Source: JBPEWY01 sp052032225
GTDB taxonomy: Bacteria > Bacteroidota > Bacteroidia > Flavobacteriales > Flavobacteriaceae
Assembly: GCA_052032225.1 (NCBI GenBank)
Contig: JBPEWY010000079.1
Location: 1-33,805 of the forward strand
Direction of reading: 5' to 3'
Length of the DNA stretch: 33,805 bases
The translations under genes and the position numbers were made by a program. Below the pieces are notes generated by a model. It made no database searches. It was not told where the DNA came from and was given only the letters and a program-made list of their open reading frames with translations. The stretch's first letter is position 1, and each line of letters begins with the position of its first letter. Below are positions 1-8,479 of the stretch, in pieces.

Positions 1-395
1 TTCAGTTAATAATTAACAGCCCGGGAGGTTATGTAACTTCCGGATTTGCTATTTACGATACTATTAAAGCTCTAAAAAGCCCGGTATCTACCATTTGTAC
101 AGGGCTTGCAGCTTCTATGGGTTCTATTTTGCTTTCTGCCGGAGAAAAAGGCAGACGTTTTATTTACCCACATGCTAAGGTAATGATTCATCAGCCCAGT
201 GGCGGAGCAAGAGGTCAAGCTTCTAATATAGAAATTCAAGCTCGTGAAATTTTAAAAACTAAAGAGCTTGGAGCTAAAATTTTAGCCGAAAATTGCGGTC
301 AAACAGTAGAAAAAGTAATGAAAGATTTTGATAGAGATTATTGGATGGATGCCAAAGAATCTCTTGAGTATGGTATTGTAGATGGTATACTGTAA
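1..395 (+). CDS. clpP: ATP-dependent Clp protease proteolytic subunit (5' truncated)
   Basis: This is the C-terminal part of ClpP, the serine peptidase that forms a double heptameric ring and degrades substrates fed in by ClpX or ClpA in the cytoplasm. The start lies before the window, and the reading frame enters at base 3. The segment NSPGGYVTSG is followed by GLAASMGS, where the catalytic Ser codon is at 114-116. The catalytic His sits in MIHQP, about 25 residues further on, and the catalytic Asp lies in the KDFDRDYW segment. The ending, EYGIVDGIL, is the usual ClpP C-terminus without a long extension. The stop codon directly abuts the stop of the next gene on the other strand. Identification is secure; only the N-terminus is missing. 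Confidence 0.96.
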   Translation, partial: QLIINSPGGYVTSGFAIYDTIKALKSPVSTICTGLAASMGSILLSAGEKGRRFIYPHAKVMIHQPSGGARGQASNIEIQAREILKTKELGAKILAENCGQTVEKVMKDFDRDYWMDAKESLEYGIVDGIL

Positions 396-1400
396 TTAAT
401 ACCTTCTGTAAACTTGTTTAATAAGGTCTTCAGCCGGTTTATTCTGTGGAGTAAATCGGCTGTCTTTTGTTGGGTTAATGGTTCTGTAACCATCAAACCA
501 TTTCCATAAAAACCCGCCGGCAAACCATGTTTCACTCCAAAAAACATCATACAAAGCAGAAAGCGCATTTACTTGTGCTGTAGCGTTTACTTGATTGTTT
601 TCTCTGCTAAAATCCCAAGGTTTTTTTGCAGTATAATCTACACTTCTGTAACCATACTCTGTAAATAAAATTGGTTTTTTTAAACTGTCTGAAACCGCTT
701 TTATTAGTTTTTTATAGGGCTGCCAAGCAGTAATAAGCTCTTGCTTGGTTGGTGTTTTACTACTACTTAGCGGAAAATAGGCATCGATTCCTATATAATC
801 TAACTTGTGTAAAAAAGGCACTTGGTTAAAACAATCCCAGTTCTCTGCATAGGTAAGTTTTCCTGAGTAAACCTTTTTAATTTTATTAATTAATGAATTC
901 CAAAACTCTGGTCGTTCTTTAACAAAATTTTCTAGTTCTGTACCAATACAAAAAAGAGCAACTTTATGCTCTTCTGCCAGTTTAGCAAACTCTAAAATAT
1001 AGTTCTCGTAGTTTTTTTCGAATGTTATCCATTCTTTATCAGAAGGCATAGATATTGTTCCGGTAAACACACCTCTCCAAATCCAAATTTGTGGCTTTAA
1101 CATAATTTTAAACCCTTTATTGTTAAAGAGTTCTATTGTTTTGCTAACCCCTTCTTTTCGTTCTCCCCACCATTGTCTATCTACATTAAAAACTAAAGCC
1201 GATGTATCTTTTTTTTGCATAAAAGCAAATGGCATTATAGCCACCCAATTAGCATTAACTTTTTCTACAGGTGTTATGTGAGTTTTGTTAATGGGTTTAG
1301 GGCCTCCCACAAAACTAATTCCGTTAATTTTCTCGGTAGGATACTCTAATCCGCATGCCGTAAAAAGCAGCACTATAATAAGTGGCTTTAATGTTTTCAT
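396..1400 (-). CDS. GH113-like glycoside hydrolase lipoprotein
   Basis: This is a 334-residue secreted lipoprotein with a TIM-barrel glycosidase appearance. The signal peptide ends in the lipobox FTAC (Cys16). The body matches the pattern of clan GH-A/GH113-type enzymes: a likely acid/base Glu155 in CIGTELENF after strand 4 and a likely nucleophile Glu248 in FTEYGYRS near strand 7. Trp/Tyr-rich segments (WIWRG, FLWKWFDGY) could line a sugar cleft. Characterised GH113 proteins are beta-mannanases, so a beta-mannan- or glucan-like substrate is plausible but not shown by the sequence. The gene is convergent with clpP with no spacer and divergent from the FAD oxidoreductase 92 bases away. It could equally be an inactive glycan-binding TIM barrel. 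Confidence 0.68.
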   Translation of the reverse strand: MKTLKPLIIVLLFTACGLEYPTEKINGISFVGGPKPINKTHITPVEKVNANWVAIMPFAFMQKKDTSALVFNVDRQWWGERKEGVSKTIELFNNKGFKIMLKPQIWIWRGVFTGTISMPSDKEWITFEKNYENYILEFAKLAEEHKVALFCIGTELENFVKERPEFWNSLINKIKKVYSGKLTYAENWDCFNQVPFLHKLDYIGIDAYFPLSSSKTPTKQELITAWQPYKKLIKAVSDSLKKPILFTEYGYRSVDYTAKKPWDFSRENNQVNATAQVNALSALYDVFWSETWFAGGFLWKWFDGYRTINPTKDSRFTPQNKPAEDLIKQVYRRY

Positions 1401-1492
1401 CTTAAAAAATATCTCTAAATTTAGTGAAACTAAAAATTAAGATTAAGTTTTTGATTTTTTTCCGACCAACTTTTCAAGTAAACTAAGCCTAT

Positions 1493-2785
1493 ATGGAGCA
1501 TGTTGTAATAATTGGCAATGGTATATCTGGTATTACTGCAGCCAGGCATATTAGAAAATTATCTAACAAAAAAATTACTGTTATCTCTGCAGAAACCGAT
1601 TATTTTTTTTCGAGAACTGCCCTAATGTATGTGTACATGGGACATATGAAATTTGAACACACGCAACCCTACGAAAATTGGTTCTGGAAAAAAAACAATA
1701 TTAATTTATTAAAAGCCTTCGTAACCCATATAGATACCGAAAAGAATACCTTAAAATTAGACAATAACCAAACGTTAACATACAGTAAACTTATTTTAGC
1801 AACCGGAAGTAAGCCCAATAAATTTGGTTGGCCCGGTCAAGATTTAAAAGGTGTACAAGGTCTATACAGTAAACAAGATTTAGATAGTTTAGAGAAATAT
1901 GCTCCCAATAACCAGATATGCAAAAGAGCTGTAATAGTTGGTGGTGGTTTAATAGGCATTGAGCTTGCAGAGATGCTTTCTACCAGAAACATACCTGTTA
2001 CGTTTTTGGTTAGAGAACGTAGTTTTTGGAATGGAGTGCTCCCCAAAGAAGAATCTGAAATGGTAAACAGGCATATTCTAGAACATCATATAGATTTGCG
2101 CTTGGGGGTAAATTTGCAAGAGATTAAAGCTGATGAATCCGGGCATGCAAAATCGGTAGTTATAAAAGAAACCGGAGAAGAAATACCATGTAATTTTGTT
2201 GGGCTCACAGCAGGTGTGTCTCCTAATATTGACTTTTTAAAACAAACGCCTATAGAAACCGATAAAGGTATTTTGGTAAATAGGTATCTAGAAACCAACA
2301 TCCCGAACATTTATGCCATTGGAGACTGTGCACAACAAAGAGAACCCATAGGGTATAGAAAACCTGTTGAAGCCGTTTGGTACACAGGTAGAATGATGGG
2401 CGAAACTGTTGCACATACCATTTGTGGAAACAGAACTCCTTACAATCCGGGACCTTGGTTTAATTCGGCTAAATTTTTTGATATAGAATATCAAACTTAC
2501 GGTTGGGTTTGGGCAACAAAAAAACCTTACGAAGAACAATTTTATTGGGAACATAAAAGTGGTAAAAAAAGTATTAGAATTGCTTTTGATAAACACTCGC
2601 AAAAATTTCTTGGCATTATTGCCATGGGAATACGATTAAAGCACGATTTCTTTGATCGTGTTTTGCGTGAAGAAAAATCTGTATCGTATGTTTTATCTAA
2701 TTTAGAAAAAGCAAATTTTGACCCTGAGTTTTTTAATGCATTCGAAAAAAGTTTTAAATCAGCATTCTTTGCTCAAAGTAAATAA
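1493..2785 (+). CDS. FAD/NAD(P)-dependent oxidoreductase (pyridine nucleotide-disulphide type)
   Basis: This 430-residue flavoprotein has the two-dinucleotide-binding-domain fold. The FAD-binding GNGISG (residues 8-13) is at the N-terminus. ATGSKP is at 103-108, the NAD(P)-binding GGGLIG is at 150-155, and the second FAD contact YAIGDCA is at 274-280. The C-terminal third (from about 300) lacks the cysteine pair of true disulphide reductases, so it resembles ferredoxin/rubredoxin reductases or NADH oxidoreductase subunits. There is no signal peptide, so it is cytoplasmic. The next gene, a membrane Fe-S protein, starts six bases after the stop. The two very likely form an NAD(P)H-to-membrane electron transfer unit; the physiological acceptor is unknown. 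Confidence 0.85.
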   Translation: MEHVVIIGNGISGITAARHIRKLSNKKITVISAETDYFFSRTALMYVYMGHMKFEHTQPYENWFWKKNNINLLKAFVTHIDTEKNTLKLDNNQTLTYSKLILATGSKPNKFGWPGQDLKGVQGLYSKQDLDSLEKYAPNNQICKRAVIVGGGLIGIELAEMLSTRNIPVTFLVRERSFWNGVLPKEESEMVNRHILEHHIDLRLGVNLQEIKADESGHAKSVVIKETGEEIPCNFVGLTAGVSPNIDFLKQTPIETDKGILVNRYLETNIPNIYAIGDCAQQREPIGYRKPVEAVWYTGRMMGETVAHTICGNRTPYNPGPWFNSAKFFDIEYQTYGWVWATKKPYEEQFYWEHKSGKKSIRIAFDKHSQKFLGIIAMGIRLKHDFFDRVLREEKSVSYVLSNLEKANFDPEFFNAFEKSFKSAFFAQSK

Positions 2786-2791
2786 CTGTTT

Positions 2792-4342
2792 ATGAATAAT
2801 TCGGCTAAAAATATAATTATAAGTACTACACCTAAAGCCTTAACTATAGTGCAAAAATTAGCGGTTGTTTTAGGAATGTTGGGCGTGGGTATTTTAACCT
2901 TGTCTTTAACCAATGTGCAGTTTCCTAACAAAAGCTTTTTTTTGTGGTTATCTATTTTTTGTATTGGTTTAGGCATCATGATTTTTTCTAACAATGCTTA
3001 CCTAAACAAACCCGAAGGAATAAAAAATAATGGTGTTTGGTTTAAGTCTATCTCATCTAAAGGGCTTATAGGATGGGTTACTGCTGTTGCACTTACACTT
3101 TTTTATGTAGCACTTTATTGGTTTCCTGAGTATTTAGGCTTGCAAGCTAATGGTAATCATACCGGTATTATTGCATTATTTGACCCTTTAAGCAGAATTT
3201 TAAGTGGTAACCCTGCCAGCCAATGGTTTGTGTATGGAACATTGTACACAGTAGCTATTTTATTTTTTGGATATAAGTTTATTTTAAAATATCGGCATAA
3301 TAAATATCAAATAAACAGAACCATATCGGTTATGTTTTTTCAGTTAGCTTTTGCCTTTTTAATTCCGGAATTTATGGCCAAACTTAACTACCCGTATTAC
3401 GATTTAAAAAATATGTGGCCACTTAATTATTATTTCTTTTTTGATTGGAATATTAAAGGCTTTTTAAATAGCGGTACCGTTGGCTTAGCCATGTTAATTT
3501 TCGGAATAGCCTCTATTTTTATAATATCACCTATTCTTACTTATTTTTATGGTAAACGTTGGTATTGCAGTTGGGTTTGCGGTTGTGGCGGATTGGCAGA
3601 AACTGCAGGAGACCCATTTAGGCATCTTTCCAGTAAAAAACTTAGCGCCTGGAAACTAGAGCGATGGCTTATACACTTAGTATTAGTTTTTGCTGTTGTA
3701 ATGACCATTGCCGTTGTGTACTCTTTTTTAGGCAAAAACCCAAAACAAAGTATTATAACACAATCTCAATTTATTTGGGGTGTTGTAATTTTTTTAACTG
3801 CATTAATTACAGCTATTTTTTATTACAAACGTAAAGAGTTAAATAAAGATGCACAGTATGCCGCTATATCAATATTTGCAATAGTAATAGGCACACTATT
3901 AATTGGTCATTTTTCTGATGCTCGTTCAATTTTCTTTATTGATACACTTACACTCAGAAAAACATATGGTTTTTTAATAGGTGCAGCTTTCTCGGGAGTA
4001 ATTGGTGTTGGGTTTTACCCAATTTTTGGAAGTAGAGTTTGGTGCAGATTTGGTTGCCCAATGGCTGCTATTTTGGGAATACAACAACGGTTATTTTCAC
4101 GATTTAGAATAACAACCAATGGCGGTCAATGTATTTCTTGCGGTAATTGCTCTGTTTATTGCGAAATGGGTATAGATGTTAGAGCGTATGCCCAAAAAGG
4201 CGAAAATATTATTCGTGCTAGTTGTGTAGGATGCGGTATTTGTAGTGCTGTTTGCCCAAGAGGAGTTTTAAAATTAGAAAACGGACCGTTGACTGATAGA
4301 ATTACACAAGTAAAGTATCCTTTAGGAAATAACTTAAAATAA
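2792..4342 (+). CDS. Polytopic membrane 4Fe-4S protein (NapH/NosR/CcoG-like)
   Basis: This 516-residue membrane protein has roughly ten hydrophobic helices and Fe-S motifs of the NapH/NosR/CcoG superfamily. Between helices is the segment WYCSWVCGCGG (Cys259, 263, 265), in the place of the first CxxxCP motif but lacking its proline. The second, CRFGCP (Cys418, 422), is canonical. The C-terminus carries a bacterial-ferredoxin domain with two CxxCxxCxxxC clusters (Cys447/450/453/457 and 478/481/484/488), enough for two [4Fe-4S] centres. The protein probably moves electrons across or along the inner membrane, fed by the flavoprotein encoded six bases upstream. No quinol, nitrous-oxide or cytochrome-oxidase genes are nearby to name the pathway. 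About 185 bases separate it from the glycosyltransferases. Confidence 0.85.
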   Translation: MNNSAKNIIISTTPKALTIVQKLAVVLGMLGVGILTLSLTNVQFPNKSFFLWLSIFCIGLGIMIFSNNAYLNKPEGIKNNGVWFKSISSKGLIGWVTAVALTLFYVALYWFPEYLGLQANGNHTGIIALFDPLSRILSGNPASQWFVYGTLYTVAILFFGYKFILKYRHNKYQINRTISVMFFQLAFAFLIPEFMAKLNYPYYDLKNMWPLNYYFFFDWNIKGFLNSGTVGLAMLIFGIASIFIISPILTYFYGKRWYCSWVCGCGGLAETAGDPFRHLSSKKLSAWKLERWLIHLVLVFAVVMTIAVVYSFLGKNPKQSIITQSQFIWGVVIFLTALITAIFYYKRKELNKDAQYAAISIFAIVIGTLLIGHFSDARSIFFIDTLTLRKTYGFLIGAAFSGVIGVGFYPIFGSRVWCRFGCPMAAILGIQQRLFSRFRITTNGGQCISCGNCSVYCEMGIDVRAYAQKGENIIRASCVGCGICSAVCPRGVLKLENGPLTDRITQVKYPLGNNLK

Positions 4343-4359
4343 GTACTTAGTTTAAAAAT

Positions 4360-4415
4360 AATTACCAATCTCATTAAAGTAATAGAGGTTTGTATAAGTT
4401 TTATTATTGGTAATT
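4360..4415. repeat. Inverted repeat in the gap after the Fe-S gene
   Basis: A perfect 10-bp inverted repeat (AATTACCAAT at 4360-4369, ATTGGTAATT at 4406-4415) encloses a 36-base spacer, starting 18 bases after the Fe-S gene stop. It is AT-rich with a long loop and a short A/T run after it, so it could be a weak terminator or a protein-binding site. The rest of the 185-base gap shows no other clear element. Confidence 0.35.
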
Positions 4416-4527
4416 TTAAAAAACATGCTTATTAAGTAGTTGTATTATTCTCCAGATTTGTTGTTTCTTTACACTCCAATAAACCTAACATACTTTTTTA
4501 AACTAAAGCTAATTGCTTACCCAACCA

Positions 4528-5217
4528 ATGCCAGTAATAAAAGTTATTATTCCTGCTTATAACGAAGCCAACTCAATAGGTAAAGTAATTGCAGAAATTC
4601 CGGAAATTGTAGATGAAATTATTGTTGTAAATAACAACTCTACAGATCAAACAGTTGCAGAAGCACAAAAAGCCGGAGCCACTGTTCTTACCGAAAACAA
4701 AAGAGGTTATGGTTATGCTTGCCTTAAAGGAATAAATTACATAAACTCGCAATCCAAAAAGCCCGATATAATCGTATTTATAGATGGGGATTATTCTGAT
4801 TACCCGGAAGAATTAACAAAAGTGGTAGCACCAATTATTGAGCAAGACATAGACCTGGTTATAGGGGCTAGAACAAAACAACTTAGAGAAAAAAATGCAA
4901 TGACTCCGCAACAGGTTTTTGGTAATTGGTTGGCTACTTTTTTAATGCGTATTATTTTTAATGCTAAATTTACCGATTTGGGTCCGTTTAGAGCCATTAA
5001 ATATAATAAGCTTTTAGCTCTGAATATGACCGATAAAACTTACGGCTGGACAGTAGAGATGCAGCTAAAAGCATTGCGCCAAAAATATGCATATACCGAA
5101 GTACCAGTACGTTACAAAAAAAGAATTGGAGTCTCAAAAGTTTCAGGAACCATAAAAGGTACTATCTTTGCAGCCGTAAAGATATTAGGTTGGATCTTTA
5201 AATATAGTTTTAAATAA
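4528..5217 (+). CDS. GT2 glycosyltransferase, Dpm1/polyprenyl-phosphate sugar synthase-like
   Basis: This is a single-domain GT-A glycosyltransferase of about 229 residues. It opens with VIIPAYNE, followed by VNNNSTDQT and the metal-binding FIDGDYSDYPEEL, then LGPFRAIKY and a closing basic RYKKRIGVSKVSGT. That is the layout of dolichyl/undecaprenyl-phosphate mannose or glucose synthases, which charge a lipid carrier at the cytoplasmic face. It has no transmembrane anchor, like soluble Dpm1. The ATG at 4528 is preferred; an in-frame TTG at 4513 would add only five residues. The stop abuts the ATG of the next glycosyltransferase, so the two are translated together. The sugar specificity (mannose or glucose) cannot be read from the sequence. 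Confidence 0.85.
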   Translation: MPVIKVIIPAYNEANSIGKVIAEIPEIVDEIIVVNNNSTDQTVAEAQKAGATVLTENKRGYGYACLKGINYINSQSKKPDIIVFIDGDYSDYPEELTKVVAPIIEQDIDLVIGARTKQLREKNAMTPQQVFGNWLATFLMRIIFNAKFTDLGPFRAIKYNKLLALNMTDKTYGWTVEMQLKALRQKYAYTEVPVRYKKRIGVSKVSGTIKGTIFAAVKILGWIFKYSFK

Positions 5218-6702
5218 ATGAATTTAATTATTTCGTACATCATCATTGCTATTTACAGCACCGCGCTGTTGCTTATCTTTTTTTACAGTTTGGCTCAGCT
5301 TAATCTGTTAATTAATTACTTAAGCTACAAACGTAAAGAACAAGAAGCACCAAAGTTTAATTTATTAGACCCAACCCAAATTCCTTACGTTACGGTACAA
5401 TTGCCTATTTATAATGAAGAGTATGTTGTTGGCAGGCTATTAGAAAATATTTCAAAATTAGAGTACCCAAAAAACAAACTAGAAATTCAGGTTCTTGACG
5501 ATTCTACAGACGACTCTGTTAAAGAAACAGCCCGATTAATTAAAGAGCTGCAAGAAACAGGGTTAGATATAAAGCACATTAGAAGAGAAAATAGAGTTGG
5601 CTTTAAAGCAGGTGCATTAAAAGAGGGGCTTAAAGTTGCCAAAGGCGAGTTTATTGCCATTTTTGATGCCGATTTCTTGCCTGAACCGGATTGGTTAAAG
5701 AAAACCGTTCCTTATTTTAAAGATCCTCAAATTGGTGTAGTTCAAACCCGCTGGGGACACCTAAACAGAGACTACTCTTTACTTACTAAAATACAAGCCT
5801 TTGCCTTAGATGCGCATTTTACGTTAGAGCAAGTAGGACGTAATGCTAAAGGGCATTTTATTAATTTTAATGGCACAGCAGGTATTTGGAGAAAACAATG
5901 TATAGAAGATGCCGGAAACTGGGAAGGCGATACTCTTACCGAAGACTTAGATTTAAGCTATCGAGCTCAGCTTAAAAACTGGAAATTTAAGTATTTAGAA
6001 GATGTAGAAACTCCTGCCGAGCTTCCTGTTGTTATTAGTGCTGCGCGCTCACAACAATTTAGATGGAACAAAGGAGGTGCAGAAAACTTCAGAAAAACCG
6101 TTTGGAGTGTTATTACCGCTAAAAACATTCCGTTTAAAACTAAGTTTCATGGTGTTATGCATTTATTAAACAGCACTATGTTTTTATGTGTTTTTACAGT
6201 TGCCATACTAAGTATTCCTATGCTGTACATTAAAAACACATACGGGCATTTAGACTGGGTTTTTGAGCTTACAAGCTTCTTTATTGTAAGTACCATAATC
6301 TTGTTTATTTGCTACTGGTTTACCTATAAAAGCATTCAAGGAAGCGGATTCGATAATTTTATAGATTATATTAAGCTGTTTTTTAGCTTCTTTTCTGTGG
6401 CGCTTGGTTTCTCATTACACAACACAGTTGCCGTACTTGAAGGGCATATGGGTAAACGAAGCGAATTTGTTAGAACACCTAAATTTAACATTCAAAGTTT
6501 AAAAGACTCCTGGAAAGGCAACAAATACATAACTAACAACCTATCTCCCAACACTATACTTGAAGGTATTTTAGCTATTTATTTTTTATTTGGTATGTAT
6601 AGCGCTATACCTTTAAATGATTTTGGGTTATTTCCTTTTCATTTTATGCTTTTTGTAGGGTTTGGTTATGTTTTCATGAAATCGCTTACAGCTAAAGCGT
6701 AA
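5218..6702 (+). CDS. Processive GT2 glycosyltransferase, cellulose/mannan synthase-like
   Basis: This 494-residue inner-membrane enzyme resembles CslA/BcsA-type synthases. One N-terminal helix (about 5-28) precedes the catalytic domain, and three or four helices follow from about 305. The processive-GT signature is complete: first Asp in LDDSTDD (94-95), the DxD equivalent FDADF (150-152), TED (241-243, catalytic base) and QQFRW (279-283, acceptor channel). There is no PilZ domain, so direct c-di-GMP control is not expected. Length and sequence texture are closer to glucomannan/mannan synthases than to long bacterial BcsA. The gene starts immediately after the upstream GT2 stop and shares one base with the downstream gene, so all three are one transcription unit. 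Confidence 0.85.
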   Translation: MNLIISYIIIAIYSTALLLIFFYSLAQLNLLINYLSYKRKEQEAPKFNLLDPTQIPYVTVQLPIYNEEYVVGRLLENISKLEYPKNKLEIQVLDDSTDDSVKETARLIKELQETGLDIKHIRRENRVGFKAGALKEGLKVAKGEFIAIFDADFLPEPDWLKKTVPYFKDPQIGVVQTRWGHLNRDYSLLTKIQAFALDAHFTLEQVGRNAKGHFINFNGTAGIWRKQCIEDAGNWEGDTLTEDLDLSYRAQLKNWKFKYLEDVETPAELPVVISAARSQQFRWNKGGAENFRKTVWSVITAKNIPFKTKFHGVMHLLNSTMFLCVFTVAILSIPMLYIKNTYGHLDWVFELTSFFIVSTIILFICYWFTYKSIQGSGFDNFIDYIKLFFSFFSVALGFSLHNTVAVLEGHMGKRSEFVRTPKFNIQSLKDSWKGNKYITNNLSPNTILEGILAIYFLFGMYSAIPLNDFGLFPFHFMLFVGFGYVFMKSLTAKA

Positions 6703-8030
6703 TGCTTACGTATTTAAAGCTAAATAAAACACCTCTTTTAACGGTTTTTTTAAGTATAGTTTTTTATGTAAGCTTTGCCTATTATTTAGATCGAGCCGAT
6801 TTTATAAAACTTTGCAGCCTTTATGTTGCACTTTTTTACTTTGCTTTTAAGCTCATAAAAATAACCGGTAATAATTTTACTTTTTTATTAATTGCCGGAA
6901 TAGTTTTTAGGTTGGTATTTATTGCTGCAACCCCAAACTTATCTCAAGATTTTTATAGATTTATTTGGGATGGAAAGCTCCTTTTACAAGGAATTAACCC
7001 TTATCAATACACTCCAGATTTTTTAATTACAACCACTAATTTTAATGATGCTTACTTGCTTCATGAAAAAATGGGATGGCTTAGTGCATCTCATTATTCA
7101 AACTATCCTCCTTTAGCACAACTATATTTTGCACTCTCCGTTTTAATGGGGTTTAAAACTATTACAGGAAGTGTAATTGTTATGAGATTACTGCTAATTT
7201 TAGCTGACATTGGAATTTTAATATATGCGAAAAAAATACTTGAAAAGTTTAACCTCCCCAAGCAAACGTTATTTTGGTATTTTTTAAATCCTTTAATTAT
7301 TATAGAAATTACAGGCAACCTTCACTTTGAAGCCCTAATGCTATTATTGTTAAGCATTGCCATTTACTATTTAGCAATAAAAAAAAATTACCTTTCTGTA
7401 ATTGCATTTTCCGGGGCTGTTTTGGTTAAACTACTGCCTTTAGTTCTATTACCAATTATATGGCGTTATTTAGGGTTAAAAAAGGGATTTATTTATTGCT
7501 TAGGGGTAATGGTAATTAGCATTAGTACGTTTATGCTTTTTACACCTTCACAACTACTAGAAAATTATGCCCAAACATTGTCTCTTTGGTTTATAAACTT
7601 TGAGTTTAATGCAAGCATTTACTATTTAGTTAGAGAAATCGGGATGCATATTACCGGCTATAATATTATTAAAACTGCCGGACCTATATTATCTGTAATA
7701 ACACTTTTAATAATATTGGTAATTACATTAAAGAAACCCGTACTCTCTGTACAGCAACTTTTTAAAGTAAGCACCTTAGCTATTACTGTATATTTATTTT
7801 TTGCTACAACTGTACACCCATGGTATTTAGGCACACTTTTACTGTTAAGTGTTTTTTGTAATTATAAATACCCTTATTTATGGAGTTTGCTAATAATTTT
7901 AAGCTACATAACATACAGCAATCCACTATACGAAGAAAATTTATGGATGGTAACATTACAATACACTCTTGTTTACAGCCTGTTTATTTATGAGCTTGTT
8001 TTTAAAAAAAGTGAAACTATTGCGCACTAA
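6702..8030 (+). CDS. GT-C type polytopic glycosyltransferase (GT87/mannosyltransferase-like)
   Basis: This 442-residue protein is almost entirely hydrophobic, with about 11-12 helices. The first extracytoplasmic loop has the acidic GT-C motif (Asp83 and Asp90 in SQDFYRFIWDGKLLLQG), followed by INPYQYTP and the YPPLAQ motif near 130-140. Enzymes of this kind take sugar from a polyprenyl-phosphate donor on the outer face of the inner membrane. That fits the Dpm1-like enzyme encoded two genes upstream as donor maker. The start codon overlaps the previous stop (TAATG). The 3' end overlaps the last bases of the convergent small membrane gene by four bases. Mannose as the transferred sugar is an inference from family resemblance. 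Confidence 0.78.
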   Translation: MLTYLKLNKTPLLTVFLSIVFYVSFAYYLDRADFIKLCSLYVALFYFAFKLIKITGNNFTFLLIAGIVFRLVFIAATPNLSQDFYRFIWDGKLLLQGINPYQYTPDFLITTTNFNDAYLLHEKMGWLSASHYSNYPPLAQLYFALSVLMGFKTITGSVIVMRLLLILADIGILIYAKKILEKFNLPKQTLFWYFLNPLIIIEITGNLHFEALMLLLLSIAIYYLAIKKNYLSVIAFSGAVLVKLLPLVLLPIIWRYLGLKKGFIYCLGVMVISISTFMLFTPSQLLENYAQTLSLWFINFEFNASIYYLVREIGMHITGYNIIKTAGPILSVITLLIILVITLKKPVLSVQQLFKVSTLAITVYLFFATTVHPWYLGTLLLLSVFCNYKYPYLWSLLIILSYITYSNPLYEENLWMVTLQYTLVYSLFIYELVFKKSETIAH

Positions 8031-8479
8031 GCTTTTTTGTTAACTGCAGCAAAAAACAGATTTACAAAATATAGAATTTGGACAGCAAAAAACACAAAAC
8101 ACGATAAAAGCAATACTTGGTCATCTACCAGAATAGTTTCATAAACATGTTTGTTACGTGCATCATAAGTATTTATAACAAAAAGTTTTGGAAAATAAAT
8201 GCCCAGTAAAGCTAACAATGTAAAAAACAAGTGTATAGCTGTTAGTAAAAACGACAACTCTTTTTTTAATGTTATTACTATAAAATATCCTAGCCCGCAA
8301 AGTAGTAACCAAAATCCGATTGGAATAGTAAGTGTAAATACACTAATTACTAAATACCAATCACTAACAGAGAAATCTGCTGTGGTATCTTTTACAAGCA
8401 TACAGAAACTCAAAACAAGTAATACGTAAAACCATACCACGAAATGAGGTTTTCGTAATATGATTTCTTTGAGTTTCAT
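8027..8479 (-). CDS. Small four-helix membrane protein of unknown function
   Basis: This 150-residue protein is not recognised. Four hydrophobic stretches at about 13-29, 41-69, 76-98 and 122-145 indicate an integral inner-membrane protein. A short extracytoplasmic or cytoplasmic loop (NTYDARNKHVYET) lies between the third and fourth. There are no cysteine or histidine motifs. Its ATG shares one base with the stop of rluB, so it is translated in the same operon. Its own stop overlaps the stop of the convergent glycosyltransferase. Confidence 0.75.
   Translation of the reverse strand: MKLKEIILRKPHFVVWFYVLLVLSFCMLVKDTTADFSVSDWYLVISVFTLTIPIGFWLLLCGLGYFIVITLKKELSFLLTAIHLFFTLLALLGIYFPKLFVINTYDARNKHVYETILVDDQVLLLSCFVFFAVQILYFVNLFFAAVNKKA

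Noticed and set aside
4513..4527. TTG start five codons upstream of the Dpm1-like gene
   Set aside because: The ATG at 4528 stands two residues before the conserved VIIPAYNE strand, the usual distance in this family; TTG is not needed.
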